From Streptomyces laurentii (GTDB lineage Bacteria > Actinomycetota > Actinomycetes > Streptomycetales > Streptomycetaceae): DNA of 64,000 bases. This document shows, one piece after another, positions 45,503 through 54,592 of this stretch (position 1 is its first letter; every line of letters starts with the position of its first letter). The position numbers and the translations under genes are program-made. The stretch spans positions 1,674,001 through 1,738,000 of the forward strand of contig AP017424.1 in NCBI GenBank assembly GCA_002355495.1, given 5' to 3'. The notes below the pieces were generated by a model that saw only the letters and a program-made list of their open reading frames with translations, searched no databases and was not told where the DNA came from.

Positions 45503-45748
45503 TCAGGACGTGCGCGCGGCGAGGAGACGCCATCGCATGCCGTTGACCTGGCCCGGCTCGTCGCCGATCACGTACCGCACCCGGCGGCCGTGGACCCGGC
45601 GCGCGGGGGCGCGGCAGCCGCGCGGGCGGCAGCCGCGGGCCAGCGGGGCGTGCCGCCGGTCGCCCTCGTCCGCGCGCGCACCGGCGGCACCCCGGGCCGC
45701 ACGGCCCGGAATGCGCGTCGGCGCGTCGTGACGGAGAGAGCGGGTCAT
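45503..45748 (-). CDS. trpM: TrpM, small modulator of tryptophan biosynthesis
   Basis: 81 residues from the ATG at 45748, 6 bases after the trpC stop. The conserved C-terminal core contains RGCRPRGCRAPARRVH, then YVIGDEPGQVNGMRWRLL, as in the small gene between trpC and trpB of Streptomyces coelicolor, whose product TrpM has been reported to modulate tryptophan biosynthesis and differentiation. Very basic, cytoplasmic, no enzyme motif. The N terminus (SLRHDAPTRIPGRAARG) is more variable. Mechanism not known. Confidence 0.85.
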   Translation of the reverse strand: MTRSLRHDAPTRIPGRAARGAAGARADEGDRRHAPLARGCRPRGCRAPARRVHGRRVRYVIGDEPGQVNGMRWRLLAARTS

Positions 45749-45754
45749 GCCGGG

Positions 45755-46564
45755 TCAGCCCCGTCCGTGCCGGAGGGCCGGGTGGGCGCCGGCGGCGACC
45801 AGGTCGGCGACGGCGACCTTGGGGTCGCGGCCGGTGACCAGGGACTCGCCGACCAGGACCGCGTCGGCGCCGGCGTTGGCGTAGGCGATCAGGTCGTGCG
45901 GGCCGCGGACGCCGGACTCGGCGACCTTGACGATGCCGGCCGGGATCTCGGGGGCGACCCGCTCGAAGGTGGAGCGGTCGACCTTGAGGGTCTTGAGGTT
46001 GCGGGCGTTGATCCCGACGATCCTGGCGCCGGCCGCGACGGCCCGCTCGGCCTCTTCCTCGTCGTGCGCCTCGACCAGCGGCGTCAGGCCGATGGACTCG
46101 GCGCGCTCGATCAGGGAGACCAGGGCCTCCTGGTCGAGGGCGGCGACGATCAGCAGCGCGAGGTCCGCGCCGTACGCCCGGGCCTCCCACAGCTGGTAGG
46201 CGCTGACGATGAAGTCCTTGCGCAGGATCGGGATGTCGACCCGGGCGCGGACGGCCTCCAGGTCGGCGAGCGAGCCGCCGAAGCGGCGCTGCTCGGTGAG
46301 GACGGAGATGACGGCGGCGCCACCCGCCTCGTAGTCGGCGGCGAGGCCGGCCGGGTCGGCGATCGCGGCGAGCGCGCCCTTCGACGGGCTGGAGCGCTTC
46401 ACCTCGCAGATGACCTTGACTCCGTCGCCGCTGAGCGCGGCGACGCCGTCCTTGGCCTGCGGCGCCCTCGCGGCGCGCTCCTTGAGCTCGTCGAGGGTGA
46501 CTCGCGCCTGCCGCTCCGCGAGGTCGGCGCGCACGCCTTCGATGATCTCGTCGAGCACACTCAC
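45755..46564 (-). CDS. trpC: Indole-3-glycerol phosphate synthase
   Basis: 269 residues from a GTG at 46564 with AAGGGGG upstream; longer reading is rejected. Family blocks: [16 protein letters not shown] (catalytic Lys), [77 protein letters not shown] and [10 protein letters not shown]. Closes the indole ring from CdRP. Mono-functional, not fused to TrpF; the TrpF step is provided by PriA. First gene of trpC-trpM. Confidence 0.97.
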   Translation of the reverse strand: MSVLDEIIEGVRADLAERQARVTLDELKERAARAPQAKDGVAALSGDGVKVICEVKRSSPSKGALAAIADPAGLAADYEAGGAAVISVLTEQRRFGGSLADLEAVRARVDIPILRKDFIVSAYQLWEARAYGADLALLIVAALDQEALVSLIERAESIGLTPLVEAHDEEEAERAVAAGARIVGINARNLKTLKVDRSTFERVAPEIPAGIVKVAESGVRGPHDLIAYANAGADAVLVGESLVTGRDPKVAVADLVAAGAHPALRHGRG

Positions 46565-46700
46565 GCGAGGAGCCCCCTTCCGGGACGGTGACGGTCTGGG
46601 TACAGCCAAGGTCGATGGTATCCGGAGGTGGGCCCCGGCCTCGCATCGGCGGCGGGGACGTCCCACCTACTGGGACTCCGGCGGGGCCGGTCCGGGCCGG

Positions 46701-47228
46701 TCAGGGGGCCAGCGCGGCGCCGAACGGCAGGTTGCGGACCAGCGTGAACAGGGCCAGGACGGCGCCGATCCCCCACCACCAGGCCGGGGAGAGGGTGACC
46801 CGCATCGGGATGCCGCGGATGGCGCGGACCAGCCACAGGACCATGACGACGGCGAAGACGCCGTAGCCGACGACGGCGAGGGCGTTGGAACCGAACGCGG
46901 CGGCGAGGTCGCCGTGGGCGAAGGCGTGGGCGCTGCGCAGCCCGCCGCAGCCGGGGCAGAACAGGCCGGTGAAGCGCAGGGTCGGACAGACCGGGTAGTG
47001 GCCGGGCTCGTTGGGGTCGACGGTGCCGACGTACGCGAAGGCGGCGGCGACGGCGGCGAGGGTGCCGACCGGGGTGAGCAGCCGTCGGACGAGCGACGGC
47101 GGGGGCGGCGGGGCATAGGCCGGAACCGGGGCGTACGGACCGGCATATGCCTGGGCGTACGGGTCGGGGGGCGTCCCCCCGGGAGTCTGGGGCTCGGTCA
47201 CGGCCACCGCCGTCGGATTCGGGTCCAC
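46701..47228 (-). CDS. DUF2752 membrane protein
   Basis: 175 residues. A proline-rich cytoplasmic N terminus (PYAQAYAGPYAPVPAYAPPP) leads to the DUF2752 core: CPTLRFTGLFCPGCGGLRSA with the conserved CPxCGGLRA-like cysteine motif, then two to three membrane helices. Family function unknown; the cysteines may bind metal or a lipid-linked partner. The gene keeps a fixed place upstream of trpC in Streptomyces, which suggests neighbourhood rather than a proven role in tryptophan metabolism. Confidence 0.85.
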   Translation of the reverse strand: MDPNPTAVAVTEPQTPGGTPPDPYAQAYAGPYAPVPAYAPPPPPSLVRRLLTPVGTLAAVAAAFAYVGTVDPNEPGHYPVCPTLRFTGLFCPGCGGLRSAHAFAHGDLAAAFGSNALAVVGYGVFAVVMVLWLVRAIRGIPMRVTLSPAWWWGIGAVLALFTLVRNLPFGAALAP

Positions 47229-47256
47229 CCGGTGATTGTCGCCCCTGACGCACGAG

Positions 47257-47285
47257 GGCGCAGCACGGTTCTTCCGTACTGCGCC
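47257..47285. terminator. Hairpin terminator of the HGxxPAAW gene
   Basis: GGCGCAGCACGG (47257-47268) pairs with CCGTACTGCGCC (47274-47285), one mismatch, 5-base loop TTCTT. It lies 32 bases beyond the leftward stop at 47318 and before the DUF2752 gene. Confidence 0.75.
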
Positions 47286-47317
47286 TTCGGGGTGAGCGGC
47301 CGCGGCGGCCGGGAGCG

Positions 47318-47572
47318 TCAGGCGCGGGCCCGGATGCTCGCGGTGGCGGTCTCGCGGGCGGCCTGGACGGCGGCGGTGGGCTTCGGCGTGCCCATGCCGA
47401 CCATCTTCATCACGCCGCCGACGAGGGCACCGAGGAGCATCAGGCCGATACCGGCCCAGAAGCCGACCACGTTGGCGCCGACCATGAAGACTCCGCCGAC
47501 GCAGAAGCCGATGAAGGAGATGATGACACCGGCCCAGGCGGCCGGGGTGTGTCCGTGGGCGCTGCCCGACAT
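47318..47572 (-). CDS. HGxxPAAW-motif small membrane protein
   Basis: 84 residues from the ATG at 47572, 6 bases after AGAGGAG; upstream in-frame codons rejected. The N terminus HGHTPAAWAGV is the defining motif of this actinobacterial family, followed by two hydrophobic helices (IISFIGFCVGGVFMV and FWAGIGLMLLGALVGGVM) and a short basic tail. Inner-membrane protein of unknown function that recurs in the trp region. Confidence 0.85.
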   Translation of the reverse strand: MSGSAHGHTPAAWAGVIISFIGFCVGGVFMVGANVVGFWAGIGLMLLGALVGGVMKMVGMGTPKPTAAVQAARETATASIRARA

Positions 47573-47756
47573 GAGTTGCTCCTCTTTGGTGGTGCTCGGT
47601 GGTGACGCCTCATTCTTCCGCACATGACCGCGCGGTGGTGACTCGGGGGGCTCTGGTCGATCACACGTCGCGGTGGTTACCGGATCTTTCCCCATCAATC
47701 CGGCAGAAGCGGGGCATGCGGCGAGCGGAGTGGCGGGCGTCCGGTGACGGAGCCGG

Positions 47757-48308
47757 TCAGCGGCAGAGTTCCATGAGCGTGTCGTCGAAGTCCGGGAACT
47801 CCCGGGCCGCCCGCGCGATCACCGCCTCGGCCGCCGACTCGCGGTCCGGGGCGAAGCGCCGTGCGACGGCGGTGCGGGCCTCGTCGGGCCGCGGGGTCCA
47901 CTCGGGCTCACGGTCGGCCGCTTCCCGGGGGCCGAAGCCGCCCGCGAGCAGCCAGAGGAAGTCGCCGAGGGAGGAGGCCAGGACGCCCGTCTCGCCCTCG
48001 GAGCCGAGGAAGACGAGGGGCTGGTCGGCGAGCGGGGCCTTGGGGCGGACCAGCCAGAAGGCCGCGTAACCGCCGGTGCCGTCCTGGCCGAGGACGCGGA
48101 AGGCGTCGCCGTCCAGGTCCGGGTTGCCGGTCCAGGCGCGGAACCAGTCGGTGGTGTCCTCGGCGCTCAGGAACGCGGGGTAGGGCTCGAAGTCGACGCC
48201 GTGGTCCTCGCCGTAGTCGAACGGGAGCGCCAGGGCCGCCGCGAGGGCGGCCGGGAACGCGCGGTCGTCGAGGTCGTCAAGGCCGTCGGCGGCATCAGGA
48301 AGTGTCAC
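47757..48308 (-). CDS. SMI1/KNR4-like (SUKH-type) protein
   Basis: 183 residues, soluble. GYAAFWLVRPKAPLADQPLV and FLGSEGETGVLASSLGDFLW are the strands and loop typical of the SMI1/KNR4 (SUKH) fold; the N-terminal half (PFDYGEDHGVDFEPYPAF) is acidic and aromatic. SUKH proteins are often immunity proteins of polymorphic toxins, but many in Streptomyces are stand-alone. Two tandem 19-20-base repeats lie just upstream of its start and may regulate it. Confidence 0.6.
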   Translation of the reverse strand: MTLPDAADGLDDLDDRAFPAALAAALALPFDYGEDHGVDFEPYPAFLSAEDTTDWFRAWTGNPDLDGDAFRVLGQDGTGGYAAFWLVRPKAPLADQPLVFLGSEGETGVLASSLGDFLWLLAGGFGPREAADREPEWTPRPDEARTAVARRFAPDRESAAEAVIARAAREFPDFDDTLMELCR

Positions 48309-48335
48309 GCCGGAAGGCTAGTGAGCACCTCTGAC

Positions 48336-48374
48336 AACCGACGACCGGTTCTTGTAACCGACGACCGGTCTTGT
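48336..48374. repeat. Tandem repeat AACCGACGACCGGT(T)CTTGT, two copies
   Basis: Copy 1 at 48336-48355, copy 2 at 48356-48374, differing by one T. They start 28 bases upstream of the SMI1/KNR4-like gene (start 48308), so they probably overlie its promoter. Each contains ACCGGT, a small palindrome. Confidence 0.8.
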
Positions 48375-48384
48375 CCGGCTCTGC

Positions 48385-49041
48385 TCAGTCGCCGTGCGTG
48401 GGGTCCTCGCCGCGGTCGAGGGCCTTCCAGAGGTCCTCGGGACGGTCGGGGTCGGTCGTGGCGGCAGCGGCCGCCTTGCGGCGGGCCGGGCGGGGGGCGC
48501 CGGAGCGCTCGTAGCGGCCGCCCATGGCGGGCCAGGACATGCCGAAGCGCAGCGCGAAGAGCCCGGCGACCAGGATGAGCAGGGCGCCGCCGGCGGTGAC
48601 GTACGGCCAGACGGTGTGGCTGAGGCCCTCGACGGCGGCCGCCGTGTTGCCGCTGACGCGGGCGGCCTCCGCGTCGAGCGCGGAGCTGTCGCCGGCGCCG
48701 AGGACGGCGGCGGTCGCGGCGCCCGCGCCGCTCAGCGCGAGCAGCCCGGACACCAGCGCGCGGCCGGTGCGGCGGACCGCGAAGACGGCGACGAGCGCGG
48801 CGAGTCCGACGATCGCGAGGGCGGTCGGCACGCCGGTGACCGTGCCGCCGTCGGCCTCGACCGGAACGGTGCCGCCGCCGACCGACGCGGTGCCCTCGGC
48901 CCAGATCTGGCCGGCGGAGAGCAGTACGACGGTGGATCCGAGGGCACCGAGCAGCAGGGCGGCGGCCAGGCTGCGGCGGGCACCGGACGGGGCGGCGCCG
49001 GAGCGGGCGGCGCGGGGCTGGGGTACGGGTACGGCACTCAC
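48385..49041 (-). CDS. Trp-region conserved membrane protein (TIGR02234 type)
   Basis: 218 residues from a GTG at 49041 (three more codons are possible). Four hydrophobic helices (LAAALLLGALGSTVVLLSAG, ALAIVGLAALVAVFAV, and two more), conserved QIWAEGT and VWPYVTAGGALLILVAG, then a cytoplasmic tail (PEDLWKALDRGEDPTHGD) ending in the family's DxWxALDxGxDPT motif. The family is named for its constant link to tryptophan genes in actinobacteria; function unknown. Here it follows trpE on the same strand across a terminator. Confidence 0.88.
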   Translation of the reverse strand: MSAVPVPQPRAARSGAAPSGARRSLAAALLLGALGSTVVLLSAGQIWAEGTASVGGGTVPVEADGGTVTGVPTALAIVGLAALVAVFAVRRTGRALVSGLLALSGAGAATAAVLGAGDSSALDAEAARVSGNTAAAVEGLSHTVWPYVTAGGALLILVAGLFALRFGMSWPAMGGRYERSGAPRPARRKAAAAATTDPDRPEDLWKALDRGEDPTHGD

Positions 49042-49121
49042 GTACCCCACTATCCCCTACCGTCTCAGGATCCGTTCATCCGGTTATCCGGTTGTGTCTG
49101 ATCGTTTCGACGTGAGTCGGT

Positions 49122-49155
49122 GGATGCCGTGGACTCCGGGGGTCCCACGGCATCC
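49122..49155. terminator. Terminator of hisI-trpE
   Basis: GGATGCCGTGG (49122-49132) pairs perfectly with CCACGGCATCC (49145-49155), 12-base loop, 31 bases beyond the trpE stop. Confidence 0.8.
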
Positions 49156-49185
49156 AGCGGCGGTCGTCCGTCGGTCGGCAGTCGG

Positions 49186-50694
49186 TCATCCGTCGGCCGG
49201 CGGCCGTCCGGCGGTCATCCGGTTCGCGGTGTGGACGGCGCGGAGCACCGCCGCCGCCTTGTTGCGGCACTCGGTGTCCTCGGCGACCGGGTCGGAGTCG
49301 GCGACGACGCCCGCGCCGGCCTGGACGTACGCGGTGCCGTCGCGCAGCAGCGCCGTACGGATGGCGATCGCGGTGTCCGAGTCCCCGGCGAAGTCGAGGT
49401 AGCCGACGCAGCCGCCGTACAGACCGCGCCGGGACGGCTCCAGCTCCTCGATGATCTGCATCGCGCGCGGCTTGGGCGCGCCGGAGAGGGTGCCCGCCGG
49501 GAAGCAGGCGGTGAGGACGTCGAACGCGGTCCTGCCCTCGGCGACCCGGCCGGTGACCGTCGAGACGATGTGCATGACGTGCGAGTAGCGCTCGACCGAC
49601 ATGAAGTCGACGACCTCGACGGAGCCGGGCGCGCAGACCCGGCCGAGGTCGTTGCGGCCGAGGTCGACGAGCATGAGGTGCTCGGCGCGCTCCTTGGGGT
49701 CGGCGAGCAGCTCCTCGGCGAGGTCGTGGTCCTCCTGCGGGGTGGCGCCGCGGTGCCGGGTACCGGCGATGGGGTGGACCATCGCGTGGCCGTCCTCGAC
49801 CTTGACCAGGGCCTCGGGCGAGGAGCCGACGACGTCGAAGCCGTTCTCGAAGCGGAACAGGTACATGTACGGGGACGGGTTGGTGGCCCGCAGCACCCGG
49901 TAGACGTCGAGCGCGGAGGCCGCGCACGGGGTCTCGAACCGCTGCGAGGGCACCACCTGGAACGCCTCGCCCGCCCGGATGCGCTCCTTGATGTCGTCGA
50001 CGGCCTCCTGGTACGCGAGGCCGCCCCAGCGGGCCGAGAACGCGGGCAGGTCGGACTCCGGCAGCGCGACCGGGGTGGACGCGAGCGGGCGGGCCAGGTC
50101 CGCCTCCATCGCGTCGAGGCGGGCGACGGCGTCCGCGTACGCCTCGTCGACGCCGGTCACCAGGTCGTTGTGGTTGATCGCGTTGGCGATCAGCAGCACC
50201 GAGCCGTCCCAGTGGTCGAGGACGGCGAGATCGCTGGTGAGCAGCAGGGTCAGCTCGGGCAGCCGGAGGTCGTCGGTGCCGTGCTCGCCGATGCGCTCCA
50301 AGCGGCGGACGATGTCGTAGCCGAGGTAGCCGACCATGCCACCGGTGAACGGGGGCATACCCGCGGTGAGGTCCCGCGGCGTGTGCAGGGTCTCGATCGT
50401 GGCGCGCAGCGCGGCGAGCGGATCGCCGCTGGTGGGGACGCCGACGGGCGGGGTGCCGAGCCAGTGCGCCTGGCCGTCCTCGACCGTCAGGGTGGCGTCG
50501 CTGCGGACGCCGATGAAGGAGTAGCGCGACCAGCTGCGGCCGTTCTCCGCGGACTCCAGGAGGAAGGTGCCGGGGCGTTCGCCGGCGAGCTTGCGGTACA
50601 GCCCGACCGGGGTGTCGCCGTCCGCGAGGAGCCGGCGGCTGACGGGGATGACGCGGCGGTCCGCCGCCAGTTTGCGGAAGGTCTCGAGATTCAC
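49186..50694 (-). CDS. trpE: Anthranilate synthase component I
   Basis: 502 residues from a GTG at 50694; longer in-frame reading runs through hisI in another frame and is rejected. LLES at about residues 45-48 is the tryptophan feedback-inhibition motif. [41 protein letters not shown] and [16 protein letters not shown] are chorismate-binding blocks. Makes anthranilate from chorismate with ammonia supplied by a TrpG partner not encoded here. Only 11 bases follow hisI, so the two are co-transcribed, linking histidine and tryptophan supply. Confidence 0.96.
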   Translation of the reverse strand: MNLETFRKLAADRRVIPVSRRLLADGDTPVGLYRKLAGERPGTFLLESAENGRSWSRYSFIGVRSDATLTVEDGQAHWLGTPPVGVPTSGDPLAALRATIETLHTPRDLTAGMPPFTGGMVGYLGYDIVRRLERIGEHGTDDLRLPELTLLLTSDLAVLDHWDGSVLLIANAINHNDLVTGVDEAYADAVARLDAMEADLARPLASTPVALPESDLPAFSARWGGLAYQEAVDDIKERIRAGEAFQVVPSQRFETPCAASALDVYRVLRATNPSPYMYLFRFENGFDVVGSSPEALVKVEDGHAMVHPIAGTRHRGATPQEDHDLAEELLADPKERAEHLMLVDLGRNDLGRVCAPGSVEVVDFMSVERYSHVMHIVSTVTGRVAEGRTAFDVLTACFPAGTLSGAPKPRAMQIIEELEPSRRGLYGGCVGYLDFAGDSDTAIAIRTALLRDGTAYVQAGAGVVADSDPVAEDTECRNKAAAVLRAVHTANRMTAGRPPADG

Positions 50695-50705
50695 GGCGCC
50701 CGACC

Positions 50706-51092
50706 CTACTCGGCCGGCTCGGCCGGCAGGAGGGGAAGCAGCACATCGGTGTCGAAGCAGGTCCGGGTGCCGGTGTGGCAGGCGGCGCCGACCTGGTCGA
50801 CCTTGACGAGGAGGGTGTCGGCGTCGCAGTCGAGGGCGACGGACTTGACGTGCTGGACGTGCCCGGAGGTGTCGCCCTTGACCCAGTACTCCTCGCGGCT
50901 GCGGGACCAGTAGGTGCAGCGGCCGGTGGTGAGGGTGAGATGCAGCGCCTGGTCGTCCATCCAGCCGAGCATGAGCACCTCGCCGGTGTCGTACTGCTGG
51001 GCGATGGCGGGGACCAGACCGTCGGCGCCGCGCTTGAGGCGGGCGGCGATGGCCGGGTCGAGGTCGCTGGGGGTCCGGGGCGTGCTGCTCAT
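50706..51092 (-). CDS. hisI: Phosphoribosyl-AMP cyclohydrolase
   Basis: 128 residues, the mono-functional form without the HisE pyrophosphohydrolase domain. [37 protein letters not shown] (substrate), the metal ligands [13 protein letters not shown] and [12 protein letters not shown] match the family exactly. Opens the purine ring of PR-AMP in histidine synthesis. It is separated from the main his cluster by three genes and precedes trpE. Divergent from the gene at 51176. Confidence 0.96.
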   Translation of the reverse strand: MSSTPRTPSDLDPAIAARLKRGADGLVPAIAQQYDTGEVLMLGWMDDQALHLTLTTGRCTYWSRSREEYWVKGDTSGHVQHVKSVALDCDADTLLVKVDQVGAACHTGTRTCFDTDVLLPLLPAEPAE

Positions 51093-51175
51093 GGCGCCAT
51101 TGTGCCGCCGCGCGGGCGGTGCACGCGGCGACGTCCACTGGGCGGACCGGTGGCGGCGGTCGTAGGCTGGCGGGC

Positions 51176-51817
51176 ATGTCGACCCATGCCAAGCGTGAAC
51201 GACTTCTGCTCGCCGACCTGTTGGAGGCCGCGGGCCCGGACGCCCCGACGCTCTGCGAGGGCTGGCTGACCCGCGACCTCGCGGCGCACGTGGTGGTGCG
51301 GGAGCGCCGCCCGGACGCCGCGGCGGGCGCGGTGGTGCCGATGCAGGCGCTGAAATCGCGGCTCGAACGGGTGCAGGCCGAGTTCACCGGGAAGCCGTAC
51401 GACGAACTGATCCAGCTCATCCGAACGGGGCCCCCGCGGATGTCCCCGTTCACGATCAAGCAGGTGGACGAGGGCGCGAACGTCGTCGAGTTCTTCGTCC
51501 ACGCCGAGGACGTACGGCGGGCGCAGCCGGACTGGTCGCCGCGCGAGCTGGACCCGGTGTTCGCGGACACCCTGTGGGCGCGCCTGGAGAAGTCGGCGCG
51601 GCTGCTCGGCCGGAAGGCGCCGGTGGGCCTGGTCCTGCGGCGGCCGAACGGCCAGACGGTGGTGGCCCACCGCGGCACCCCGGTGGTGACGGCGTCCGGG
51701 GAGCCGGGCGAGCTGATGATGTTCCTGTTCGGCCGGCAGGACGTGGCGAAGGTGGACCTGGAGGGGGAGCCGGAGGCGGTGGAGCGGCTGCACGCGACGA
51801 AGCAGCTGGGGATCTAG
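51176..51817 (+). CDS. TIGR03085-type metal-binding protein (DinB/maleylpyruvate isomerase-like fold)
   Basis: 213 residues from the ATG at 51176. [40 protein letters not shown] (conserved His of the DinB-type site) and [20 protein letters not shown] (second His and Asp) form the expected metal-binding helical bundle; the C-terminal sterol-carrier-like strand set [16 protein letters not shown] follows. Family members include mycothiol-dependent enzymes; substrate unknown. The constant neighbour of hisI in Streptomyces, transcribed divergently. Confidence 0.85.
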   Translation: MSTHAKRERLLLADLLEAAGPDAPTLCEGWLTRDLAAHVVVRERRPDAAAGAVVPMQALKSRLERVQAEFTGKPYDELIQLIRTGPPRMSPFTIKQVDEGANVVEFFVHAEDVRRAQPDWSPRELDPVFADTLWARLEKSARLLGRKAPVGLVLRRPNGQTVVAHRGTPVVTASGEPGELMMFLFGRQDVAKVDLEGEPEAVERLHATKQLGI

Positions 51818-51830
51818 GGGCCCAGGGCGT

Positions 51831-51850
51831 CCGGGGATCCGGCACCCCGG
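51831..51850. terminator. Short hairpin between convergent genes
   Basis: CCGGGG (51831-51836) and CCCCGG (51845-51850) with an 8-base loop in the 36-base gap between convergent genes. Confidence 0.5.
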
Positions 51851-51853
51851 GCG

Positions 51854-53107
51854 TCACTTCGGCAGTTCGGCGCGGCGCAGGGCCGGGACCAGGAGGGCCA
51901 GGGCGCCCGAGGCGACGCAGACAGAGGCGCTCACGACGAACACCGGGCCCGTGCCCCACAGGCCGATGGCCGTGCCCGTGAGGGGATAGCTGAGCGGGGC
52001 GAGGCCGAGGCTGCCGAGGCTGGAGACGGCGCTGACCCGGCCCAGGTAGGCGGGGTCCGCCTCGGTCTGGACGAGGGAGCCGCACAGGACTCCGTTGAGG
52101 CCGGCGAGCAGTCCGATCGCGACCGCGACGAGCACGGCGAAGGGCAGTACGGGGACGAAGGCCAGCGCGCCGATCGTGATCGCGCCCAGGGTCATGCTCC
52201 AGCCCATGACGGCGCCGGCGCGCGGGACCCGGCCGCGGACGGTGAGGAGCAGCGAGGCGGCGCCCGCGCCCGTACCGAAGCCGAAGAGCACCCAGCCGAT
52301 GCCGGCGGCGCCCCAGCCGCGCTGGTCGGCCAAGACCGCGAGGCCGATGTTGAGCGGGCCGACGAAGCCCAGGTCGGCGAGCAGGATGACGATCATCAGC
52401 GGGCCGAGGACGCGGTGGCCGCGCAGATAGCGCAGGCCGTCGGCGAGGTCGCGCCAGGCGGTGCCGCCCCGTGGCGCGCCGGCGTCCTCGCCGGGCAGTG
52501 CGCGGAGCCTGAGCCCGCACAGCAGAGGCAAGGAGAGCGCGAAGAGTACGCCGGCGACGGTGAAGGCGGTCGCCGAGCCGCCGAGGGCGACGGCGAGGCC
52601 GCCGAGCGGGGAGCCGAGGACGGAGCCCATGCGGTACGCGATGCCGCGCATGCCCTGGACCCGGGCGAGCTGGTCGCGGTCGGCGATCCGGGGCGGCAGG
52701 GCGCCGACGGCCGGCAGGAACAGGGCGTCGACGGTGCCGAAGACCAGGCCGATCGCGGCGAGCACCCACAGGCCGGGCGAGGCGAGGAAGAGGACGGCGG
52801 CGAGGCCGAGGGTGGCCAGGCAGCGGACGGCGTCGGAGGCGAGGACGACGCGGAGCGGGCCGAGCCGGTCGGCGACCACTCCCCCGACGAGCATGAGCAG
52901 GGCGCGGGGGACGGCGGCGACGGTCATGACGAGCCCGGCCTGGGCGGGGCTGCCGCCGCTGACGGCGGCCCAGGACAGCGCGAGGTAGTAGACGCTGTCG
53001 CCGAGCGTGGAGGCGGTGTACGCGCCGAGCCAGCGCAGCACCTGGGGGTTGCGGTGGGCCGGGCGGGCGGTGGTGCCGGAGGCGGCGGCGATCTCGGTCG
53101 TGGTCAT
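51854..53107 (-). CDS. MFS efflux-type transporter
   Basis: 417 residues, about twelve membrane helices (RWLGAYTASTLGDSVYYLAL to VFVVSASVCVASGALALLVP). GGVVADRLGPLRVVLASDAV is motif A between helices 2 and 3, and the central loop (LPGEDAGAPRGGTAWRD) splits two six-helix halves. Similar proteins export drugs. It starts 4 bases after the stop of the ArsR-type regulator, so both form an operon under the operator at 53707-53749. Substrate unknown. Confidence 0.88.
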   Translation of the reverse strand: MTTTEIAAASGTTARPAHRNPQVLRWLGAYTASTLGDSVYYLALSWAAVSGGSPAQAGLVMTVAAVPRALLMLVGGVVADRLGPLRVVLASDAVRCLATLGLAAVLFLASPGLWVLAAIGLVFGTVDALFLPAVGALPPRIADRDQLARVQGMRGIAYRMGSVLGSPLGGLAVALGGSATAFTVAGVLFALSLPLLCGLRLRALPGEDAGAPRGGTAWRDLADGLRYLRGHRVLGPLMIVILLADLGFVGPLNIGLAVLADQRGWGAAGIGWVLFGFGTGAGAASLLLTVRGRVPRAGAVMGWSMTLGAITIGALAFVPVLPFAVLVAVAIGLLAGLNGVLCGSLVQTEADPAYLGRVSAVSSLGSLGLAPLSYPLTGTAIGLWGTGPVFVVSASVCVASGALALLVPALRRAELPK

Positions 53108-53111
53108 CGGC

Positions 53112-53699
53112 TCAGCCCCGGTAGGGGAAGCCGTGGAGGTGGAGGGCGACGTTCTCGCGGCCCTCGGTGTCGCCGGCCGCCTCGGCGGCGCGGGCCTTCT
53201 GGTCGTACTTCTCGACGACGGCGTCCAGTTCCTCGCCGAGTGCGGCGAGTTCGGCGGCGGTCAGCTTGGGGAGCCACTCGGAGCTGAGGGAGGCGGCGCG
53301 CCATTCCTCGGACCAGGTGAGGCGTTCGTCGACGAAGCGGCGGTGGAGGGCGGCCCGCTGATCGCCGAGGATACGGCTGAACGCGTCGTTCGCGGCGACC
53401 AGTTCGGGCGAGTCCCGGATGTCCTCGTCATGCACGCTGACGCCGCGCGAACTGGGCTGCCACCAGCGTTCGCGACCGTCCGCCGACTGCGGCTCGGCCT
53501 CCTCGATGAGGCCGTGGTCGGCGAGTTTGCGCAGGTGGTAGCTGACGAGCGAGACGGCCTCGTCGACCTGTTCGGCGAGCTGTGAGGCGGTCGCGACGCG
53601 GGCGACGAAGAGGGCGCGGTAGAGACGCATCCGCAGCGGGTGCGAGACGGCCTTGAGGGTGCCGAGGTCGGTGATCCGGCGATTCTCCTGCGAGGTCAT
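53112..53699 (-). CDS. ArsR/SmtB-like winged-helix regulator of the MFS gene
   Basis: 195 residues from the ATG at 53699. Residues 10-80 are the winged helix (DLGTLKAVSHPLRMRLYRAL, QLAEQVDEAVSLVSYHLRKL, then the wing DHGLIEEAEPQSADGRERWW); the C-terminal half is an acidic coiled helix for dimers (LAALGEELDAVVEKYDQKAR). No metal-binding cysteines. TATAGT at 53712-53707 on the - strand is 7 bases from the ATG, with no room for a ribosome site, so the mRNA is probably leaderless. Likely autoregulator and local repressor of the transporter. Confidence 0.88.
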   Translation of the reverse strand: MTSQENRRITDLGTLKAVSHPLRMRLYRALFVARVATASQLAEQVDEAVSLVSYHLRKLADHGLIEEAEPQSADGRERWWQPSSRGVSVHDEDIRDSPELVAANDAFSRILGDQRAALHRRFVDERLTWSEEWRAASLSSEWLPKLTAAELAALGEELDAVVEKYDQKARAAEAAGDTEGRENVALHLHGFPYRG

Positions 53700-53706
53700 G
53701 TCCCTG

Positions 53707-53749
53707 ACTATAAATGCGAAAGAAAACTTGCACAAGATAAATTGCGCAA
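53707..53749 (-). promoter_or_regulatory. Promoter and operator of the regulator-transporter operon
   Basis: On the - strand, TTGTGC (53735-53730), 17 bases, TATAGT (53712-53707) form a near-consensus promoter. Two copies of TTGCNCAA, TTGCACAA (53728-53735) and TTGCGCAA (53742-53749), 14 bases apart, cover the -35 region. Each half is itself palindromic. Repressor binding here would block RNA polymerase. Confidence 0.65.
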
Positions 53750-53785
53750 CTGATCCTGTACTTCTCGGCCGACCCCGGACACGAC

Positions 53786-53809
53786 GAAGGGCCCCCGGAG
53801 GGGCCCTTC
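53786..53809. terminator. Terminator of the his operon
   Basis: GAAGGGCCCC (53786-53795), 4-base loop CGGA, GGGGCCCTTC (53800-53809): perfect 10-bp stem, 27 bases beyond the hisF stop. Confidence 0.85.
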
Positions 53810-53836
53810 CTGGCAACCTGTCAGGCGTGCGACGGG

Positions 53837-54592
53837 TCAGCGGACCGGGTGGCCCGCCTCCCGCAGCGTCTGCTTGACCTCGCCGATCCGCAGATCGCCG
53901 AAGTGGAAGACGGAGGCGGCGAGCACCGCGTCCGCGCCCGCCGCGATGGCCGGCGGGAAGTCGGACAGCTTGCCCGCGCCGCCCGAGGCGATCACCGGGA
54001 CGGTCACGTGCTTGCGTACCGCCGTGATCATCTCGGTGTCGTAGCCGTCCTTCGTGCCGTCGGCGTCCATCGAGTTGAGCAGGATCTCCCCCGCGCCCAG
54101 CTCGGCGGCCCGGTGGGCCCACTCGACGGCGTCGATGCCGGTGCCCTGGCGGCCGCCGTGCGTCGTCACCTCGAAGGAGCCGGAGGCCGTACGGCGGGCG
54201 TCCACCGACAGGACGAGGACCTGGCGGCCGAAGCGCTCGGCGATCTCGCGGATCAGGTCGGGGCGGGCGATGGCGGCGGTGTTCACGCCCACCTTGTCGG
54301 CCCCGGCGCGCAGCAGCTTGTCCACGTCGTCGGCGGAACGGACGCCGCCGCCCACCGTCAGCGGGATGAAGACCTGCTCGGCGGTGCGGCGCACCACGTC
54401 GTAGGTGGTCTCCCGATTGCCGGAGGAGGCGGTGATGTCGAGGAAGGTCAGCTCGTCGGCGCCCTCGGCGTCGTACAGCTTGGCCATCTCGACCGGGTCG
54501 CCCGCGTCGCGCAGGTTCTGGAAATTGACGCCCTTGACGACGCGGCCGTTGTCCACGTCCAGGCAGGGAATCACGCGTACGGCGAGGCTCAC
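53837..54592 (-). CDS. hisF: Imidazole glycerol phosphate synthase, cyclase subunit
   Basis: 251 residues; start overlaps the ridA stop by 4 bases. [20 protein letters not shown] (catalytic Asp), [51 protein letters not shown] and [13 protein letters not shown] are the barrel phosphate-binding blocks. With HisH it turns PRFAR and glutamine-derived ammonia into IGP and AICAR. Last gene of the operon, which runs leftward from hisD. Confidence 0.97.
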   Translation of the reverse strand: MSLAVRVIPCLDVDNGRVVKGVNFQNLRDAGDPVEMAKLYDAEGADELTFLDITASSGNRETTYDVVRRTAEQVFIPLTVGGGVRSADDVDKLLRAGADKVGVNTAAIARPDLIREIAERFGRQVLVLSVDARRTASGSFEVTTHGGRQGTGIDAVEWAHRAAELGAGEILLNSMDADGTKDGYDTEMITAVRKHVTVPVIASGGAGKLSDFPPAIAAGADAVLAASVFHFGDLRIGEVKQTLREAGHPVR

